In this document: positions 58,505 to 64,000 of the stretch, piece by piece
Layout: every line of letters begins with the position of its first letter
Position numbering within the stretch: position 1 is the stretch's first letter
Source: Aplidium turbinatum
Taxonomy: Eukaryota > Chordata > Ascidiacea > Aplousobranchia > Polyclinidae
Length of the DNA stretch: 64,000 nucleotides
Direction: 5' to 3'
Assembly: GCA_918807975.1 (NCBI GenBank)
Contig: OU964930.1
Span: 18,160,372-18,224,371 of the forward strand
The notes under the pieces: generated by a model
Told to the model about the DNA's origin: nothing
Database searches by the model: none
Seen by the model: the letters and a program-made list of their open reading frames with translations, nothing else
Made by a program: the position numbers and the translations under genes

Positions 58505-58927
58505 AATCCCATCTAAGTATTACATCATGCACCAAACATACTAATATTATTTTTTTTGCCCAGAAATGATAGGCCAATGTGTGTAGATTCATTAGCAAAA
58601 TAGTAAGGTTGTAAGTACTCCTACTGGCCTTCTGGTTCTTGTGTTTTTTGTCCACAGAAGTTCTACAGAGTCTTCAGAAGTTTCTCCATCCTCTTCGACC
58701 AATCGCCATCTTTCGGTGAAGCGGTGGCCATGTGCTCCAACCAGTTGTTTTTTATATCAATATCTTGGACTGGATCGTCATGCTATTGTCTGATTATTTA
58801 TCTATTTTTCTAACATGCCAAATTGGATTTCTTTATCACTTTTGTTATGGTTTAACGTGTAAAACATATACACGGTAACCCAAATTTATCATATTTCTGT
58901 GACATGCCACTACTACTTCCCAGGAAT

Positions 58928-59015
58928 CCCAGCTAGCGATGCCTGCCGTTTTTGCATTAATTCAACGTTTTCTAACGTTGGATCAGTGTGGAAGTGACGA
59001 GTTTAGCTGACTGGG
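58928..59015. mobile_element. Short MITE (CCAG-AGC family)
   Basis: Opens cccagctagcgatgcctg, closes gtttagctgactggg, with the central attcaacgtt and aacgttggat inverted pair common to this family. Confidence 0.7.
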
Positions 59016-59199
59016 GTTTAAAATTATCGCTTTATCAACGCAACTTTTATCAAAGCACGCTTGATATCTTCAAGACATAACTTCCCTGGGTATAATTGAA
59101 TTTCCGAAAGATGATGATGTTGTTTTTGCTAGTTTGTTTTATTTGTTTTCGTCATTGTTTTCAGTGTCGTCAAGTTATAGCCTATCTATTTTGTGAGTC

Positions 59200-59700
59200 G
59201 TGCAAGGCCTATGGTGCGTTGCGCTTGAAATGGCTTTGCCCGTGGTAGGATTTCTTTGTGGGGTTTTCTTTGCCTGCCTTGCTCTTCTTTGCTATGAGCT
59301 AAACGCATCAAGACGTGTTCCCCTTACGACCATCAGCACTCTTGATAACGCACCATGGCCGATCTTCATAGCAACTGTCCATACAAATCTTAAATATATC
59401 AGCTAAAGCTATGTGGGCTAATTAAGCTATAGCCTAAATATATGTTGTTTATTTGTTTGTTTTTTTTTTTGTAACATTTTCTTTTTTTATTTCCCCTTTA
59501 TATCTTAAATTTTTCTGAAGGTGTTGCGACCGTGCCAAATTTCTTTCAAATCAATAACTTACTTCGGTCTCAAGCACGTTTTAACGTTCGCGTTTTGTCG
59601 CTTCTACCCTTTTCTCGACCTTTGCTATGTTGACGTGTATTGTTTTGATATGATGGTCAGAAATAAAAACAACTGAACTGAACTGAACTGGTTTCCATAG
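59200..59700 (+). repeat. Dispersed repeat family X, longest copy
   Basis: Matches 1624-1945 in part and 13546-13660 inverted. Ends in gtcagaaataaaaacaact and a short gaact repeat. The 68-codon frame at 59200-59406 starts with a hydrophobic stretch (VVGFLCGVFFACLALLCY) but has no recognised homology. Confidence 0.6.
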
Positions 59701-59919
59701 AAACAAGACGTTAAGCGTGTGGAAGCCATTGAGTAAGTAGGCTTGTTTAAATATCCGTTGACAAACTTTCAAAGTTAGGCTATAGCAAACCTCGACCTTG
59801 CATTTAGGCTATACCTGCTCTGATGCTTCGTCAACAAGAAAACTTAGTATATTTTTGAAAAGTAGCCTATGCAAGAAGACTACTTGCAAATAACAATGAA
59901 GTTTTTCTTCTGGCACAGA

Positions 59920-61045
59920 CCAGCGCCGGAAGCGGGGGGGCAGGGGGGGCGGATGCCCCCCTGCCTTCAATTTTTCTGCAGATGGAGGGGCAGGGGGGCA
60001 ATGGTGCCCTTTTAAAGTAATGTAAGTAAGTAAGTAATTTTGCAATATAACAATTTCTGCTATTATAATCTTTCACTTATTTTAGCCTAATTATAATCTT
60101 TCATTTTTGCCTCAAAATAATATTTACGTCACAAAATTTTGCAACACAGTAGGCTACAGGCCTTAAAACTCTTTTCTTTTTCGGCAGCCATCGTGGCCTA
60201 CCGGAAGCTCCTTTTCGGCGGCCAAATCTGCATACTTGGAGGCCAAAATACAAAATAAAAATAACGATAGCACAAGTAAATAGAATTAAACTTGCAACAA
60301 TGCTAAAATGATCACTTAGCGTTGTTGAAGTCTGGGCCTGGGCGACGTCCTGCAATAGAATCGTTGCACCACGCAATAACTGTTTTATCGGGATTGTAAT
60401 CCAGTACTGCGGGACCATCTAACGACACTCGCACGAGTGTCTCCAATGTGGCTGATTTTAAAGAAGTTCGTCACTCCCCTAGAATTCTTTTTAGCAACAA
60501 AAAACAACGTTGGACAATCGACATGTGTTGACGATGACGGCAAGGTAATAAAATAAGTATTTCAATGATGTAAAGGACATTACTAACAACGATTCAATGT
60601 CCGACAACTTTGAATCGACACAAAAACGACAATTATAACGCGCTGACCTACTTTTGCGTCATTCTTTGATACTACATATTTTCTACAGTTAATCCACGAT
60701 CATTCTATTGCGAAATTAAATAATTGGCTAGAAGAGACCGGCGGCCAAACTTGGCCGATTGAGGAGGTAGCACCGGCGGTCATTCAAGCACTACTTAGCG
60801 GCCATGGCCGCAGGCTGCTTTAAGGCTTGACAGTAGGTTACATCATTGTAACATAGCATGATGCCCTTCTTTGTATACCGGACTCTTGTAGGCTATCATT
60901 ACTCAATACATAGTGAGCTGATAGATTAGCATTATCACTATATTTTATCTTAAAACTTGAAAAAAATTGGCCTTTTAGTAAACAAAAGTGCCCTTTTTTC
61001 GCAATCTTGCCCCCCCAGTCAAAAATCGTTCCGCGCCCCTGTCCA
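59920..61045. repeat. GC-rich transposon debris
   Basis: G-run and C-run blocks at 59935-60000 and 61008-61042 look like the two ends of one element (agcgccggaagcg and cgcgcccctg). Between them, caggccttaaa near 60158 and ttaaggcttg near 60819 may bound a second one containing cggcggccaaa words that recur in the hAT element at 7064-7140. Boundaries uncertain. Confidence 0.4.
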
Positions 61046-62265
61046 TCACCCACCAGGACATGAAACAATGCCTTAAACTGGATATCAAACCTCAATCGTC
61101 TTAGGCTACTGTGTGATGTGCAGTCTAACCATAGAAAGAGCTCAACACCTGCTCTCCTGGGCCACATTGAAACGGGCTTTTGCCTGAGGATGGGTTTCTT
61201 TTATGTCCGGTTTTCTTTCTCCATCCTATTATTATAGTAAAAAAGCGCGGGAAGCAGTTAGCAGCAAAGATTTTGCTCTCCAGGTCTAAATATATAAATT
61301 GGACTAAAGAAAAACTTAGGCCTGGAGAATAGCTAGATTTTGACAAATTAAGAAAGAAATTTAATTGCGGTCATTTCAGTCCAAAAATTTTCAAAATTGA
61401 TTAAAAACTCGCAGAGACAGAACAATTCGAAGAAATCTTGATTTAGGCCAGCTAGAAGCTTATCATTGAATTTGACAGCCATTTTGCAATTTGCATTTCT
61501 CAGTTGGATCGCTCATAGATAATTGAATTTTGAAGACAAAGTGAAGAAAAGTCACAAGATATCTTTTTGGACTTCTTTATATTCCACCTAACCGTAGTCA
61601 ACCTTCATTTCCACCCCGAACAAGATAAAACCCTGTCCAGGCTTGGTACAGTAACCATTGACTCAGAAAAAGGTTCTTATGACTATTAAATCAAATTTCT
61701 AAAAAAGGATTGAATTTGGACTGTTTATAGTACTGTATGTTACAACTCCGCTTTTGATTTAATTTTCTTTTGTTGGCCAATTGTTTGTAGTTCTGCACTA
61801 ACTTTTTGTTGTAAATTTCTACTTAAAAAAAAATTAACTTAATGCGTACGGTGCATGTGCAAGGCTAATCTTCAACTTTCTTGTAAAACATTTTTATTAT
61901 GACGTAATAATAGTGCTTTTATTTCCAAGTTTTGCTCACACCACTTCGACTTGATTTGTTATATGTTTTATTTAGTCTTAATTAATTACAAGTTCTTCCG
62001 TTGAATTGTTTCTGTTGTCATCCATAAGTAATTTCTCAGTTCTGTTATTTTGACTATAAGATATAAATGCACGTGTTGGTGGTTTATTTACTTATTTGTT
62101 TAGTAGTAAAATCCTTGCTAAATTAAATATTTTATAACCCAATAATAGTGTTTATTTTTCAAAGTTTTTCGTCTATCAACTGAAAGTCACTCCGTAGCCT
62201 AACCAGTCATATTGTAATTATTCATTGCACATGTATATGTCAGTCATTTTTATTGTGTTTGTTGT
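61046..62265. other. Upstream of the terminal LINE, no gene seen
   Basis: May include the 5' UTR of the LINE at 62266. AT-rich; no other feature. Confidence 0.35.
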
Positions 62266-64000
62266 AATGTCCACTACTAGCATCAATTTCGATTCCAAAA
62301 ACTACCTCTCTACATCAGATACTAAAAAATTCTTTCAAGAAAGTAAAAATACAAAGCTCTCCTTGTTCCACTTCAATACCCGCAGTCTAAGCAAAAACAA
62401 AGACAAACTCGAAGAATTTTTGGCCGAAATTAATCACCAACCAGATATTATTGCAATTTCTGAAACTAAAATAAAACCCAATTGTGTTGATAACTTTAAC
62501 CTCATCGAATACAAATTTTTACACAAAAACTCTCCTACAAATGCTGGTGGCGTTGCACTTTACATTAAAAATAATATTGCATATTCTATACGTAATGATA
62601 TTAGCTTAAATGTATCAAATTGTGAAGACCTCTGGATCGAGATAAAAAGTAATTCTCAAGACAGCGCAGTCGTGGGTGTCATCTACAGGCATCCTGGACC
62701 AAACATTGATAGTTTTCAAAATAGGATAATATCAACTATTGCGGAAATTGAGAAGACGAAATCACAATATATCATTTGCGGAGACATCAACATCAACCTT
62801 ATGCATGAAAATAAAACCCCTAAAGTAAAAGAATATTTGGACTCACTTGTGGCCATAGGTTGTAATTCCGTGATAAGCCATCCAACTAGATTTTCTAAAA
62901 TTAGTGAACCATCTTTATTGGACCATATTTACACAAACATTGAAAAACAACACAAAACCAGCGGTATCTGTTTATATGATGTTTCTGATCATTTACCAGT
63001 GTTCTTGAGCGTAACTAATTTGAATTTCCTTAAAACCAAAGTTCCGAAATTGACACGATGTATGCGGCATTTTGACAATGAAAACTTTTTATCTGAAATG
63101 CATGTTGCTATGAACTCCCTTGATTTCACAAAAAACAACGTCAACACACAATTCTGTGAATTCATAGATGCGTTCCAAAAAACACTCAATAAACACGCAC
63201 CTGTAAGGAAATTATCCCGTAAAGAAGTTAAATTGCAAAACAAACCCTGGATCACAAAAGGAATTCTTAAATCCATAAAGACAAAAAATAGACTATATCG
63301 AGCGTGCTATAAGCACAAAGATGACATGAAAATAAAGAAATATAAAGCTTACAATAATCGCTTGGTGCATATAAAAAGAATATCTAAAAGACAACACTAC
63401 ACTTATTTATTTGAAGCAAACAAAGCTGATGCATCGAAAACATGGAAAGTAATTAACGAATTGATCACTAGCAAATCCAAGTCAATGTCATCGCTTCCCA
63501 CCAATATGGAAATAAATAACATTTTACACAAAACTGAATCAACCCACTTTGCAAACCTATTGAATGAGCACTTCACCAATATTGGTACTAATATGGCAAG
63601 TAAAATTAAACCAACTGGCGTATCCTCTTCAGATTTTTTAACAACAACATGCCAATCCAGTTTTTTACTTGAAGACATCAATCCCAGTGAGGTTTCAAAC
63701 ATCATAATGACATTGAAAACAAAAACTTCTCCTGGAATACACGATATCCCGACAAAATTCATCAAACTTGCAAACTGTATTATTTCACCCATTCTTGCTC
63801 GATTATACAACAACTGCTTTGCTCAAGAGACCTATCCAGATCCACTGAAGCTGTCTAAAATCATCCCAATACCAAAGGTATCCAATCCCACCGCTTTAAC
63901 CGATCTCAGGCCAATATCTCTTTTGCCCACTTTCTCTAAAATTCTTGAAAAGCTTTTGTACGAACGAATGATTAAATTTCTGGATAAAAATAATATATTA
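62266..64000 (+). CDS. LINE polyprotein (AP endonuclease plus reverse transcriptase), open to window end
   Basis: 578 codons without a stop, running off the window. AP endonuclease: LFHFNTRSLSKNKDKL, DIIAISETKIK, GGVALYIKN, CGDININL and YDVSDHLPVFL hold the conserved Asn, Glu, Asp-Asn and Asp-His residues. A basic connector follows, then the reverse transcriptase start: KTSPGIHDIPTKFIK, SKIIPIPKV and DLRPISLLPTFSKILEKLLY. The palm with the catalytic Asp box lies beyond the window. CR1/L2 group by motif style. The start chosen is the first Met of the open frame (MSTTSINFD). Its intactness suggests a young or still active copy. Confidence 0.9.

Noticed and set aside
59200-59406. Small membrane protein starting with a hydrophobic segment
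   Set aside because: Falls within dispersed repeat X; no conservation or expression evidence.
1-64000. Further hammerhead cores elsewhere
   Set aside because: Scanning by eye for CTGANGA followed by GAAA found no other site with matching stems; a model-based search would be decisive.

Overview
This is animal genomic DNA: multi-exon genes with GT-AG introns, LINEs, SINEs, a Penelope-like retroelement and very many cut-and-paste DNA transposons. Nothing is prokaryotic. The compact introns and transposon mix suggest an aquatic invertebrate, with an ascidian tunicate a reasonable guess, but the sequence does not fix the species.

Two host genes frame the window. Positions 820-11564 (+) hold a complete 12-exon TBL1/TBL1XR1 gene (569 codons: LisH, linker, eight WD40 repeats), a subunit of the NCoR/SMRT-HDAC3 corepressor. 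Positions 55654-46800 (-) hold a 10-exon gene for a 488-residue type I membrane protein: signal peptide, one four-cysteine CUB domain, basic stalk, one transmembrane helix and a proline-rich, then basic tail. I do not recognise its name. The two genes converge.

Between them lies an old tandem duplication. The unit runs from TBL1 intron 3 to inside the last exon of the CUB gene (about 5077-15674, and again about 27726-47186). So the first unit completes TBL1 and carries a dead 3' fragment of the CUB gene. The second unit completes the CUB gene and carries TBL1 exons 4-12 without exons 1-3. Every exon and splice site of that partial TBL1 is still intact. The units differ by transposon insertions that left target duplications and have empty sites in the other unit, so insertion order can be read.

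The junction between units (about 15675-27725) is a transposon pile: small DNA elements, then a Tc1/mariner element split by a hAT-like element (itself carrying a truncated LINE) and by a Penelope-like inverted-repeat structure with two LINEs inside. Unit 2 carries a 3.8-kb TTAA element and a five-level nest (SINE, then three hAT elements, then a 454-bp element). The right flank (56-64 kb) holds SINE, hAT and LINE remnants and ends inside an uninterrupted LINE ORF.

The most unusual signal is a near-perfect 475-bp palindrome in intron 6 of the CUB gene. Each arm encodes, on opposite strands, what reads as a complete type I hammerhead ribozyme. Weaker hammerhead cores occur near both outer ends of the Penelope-like inverted repeat at 21.7-27.5 kb, linking the two structures.
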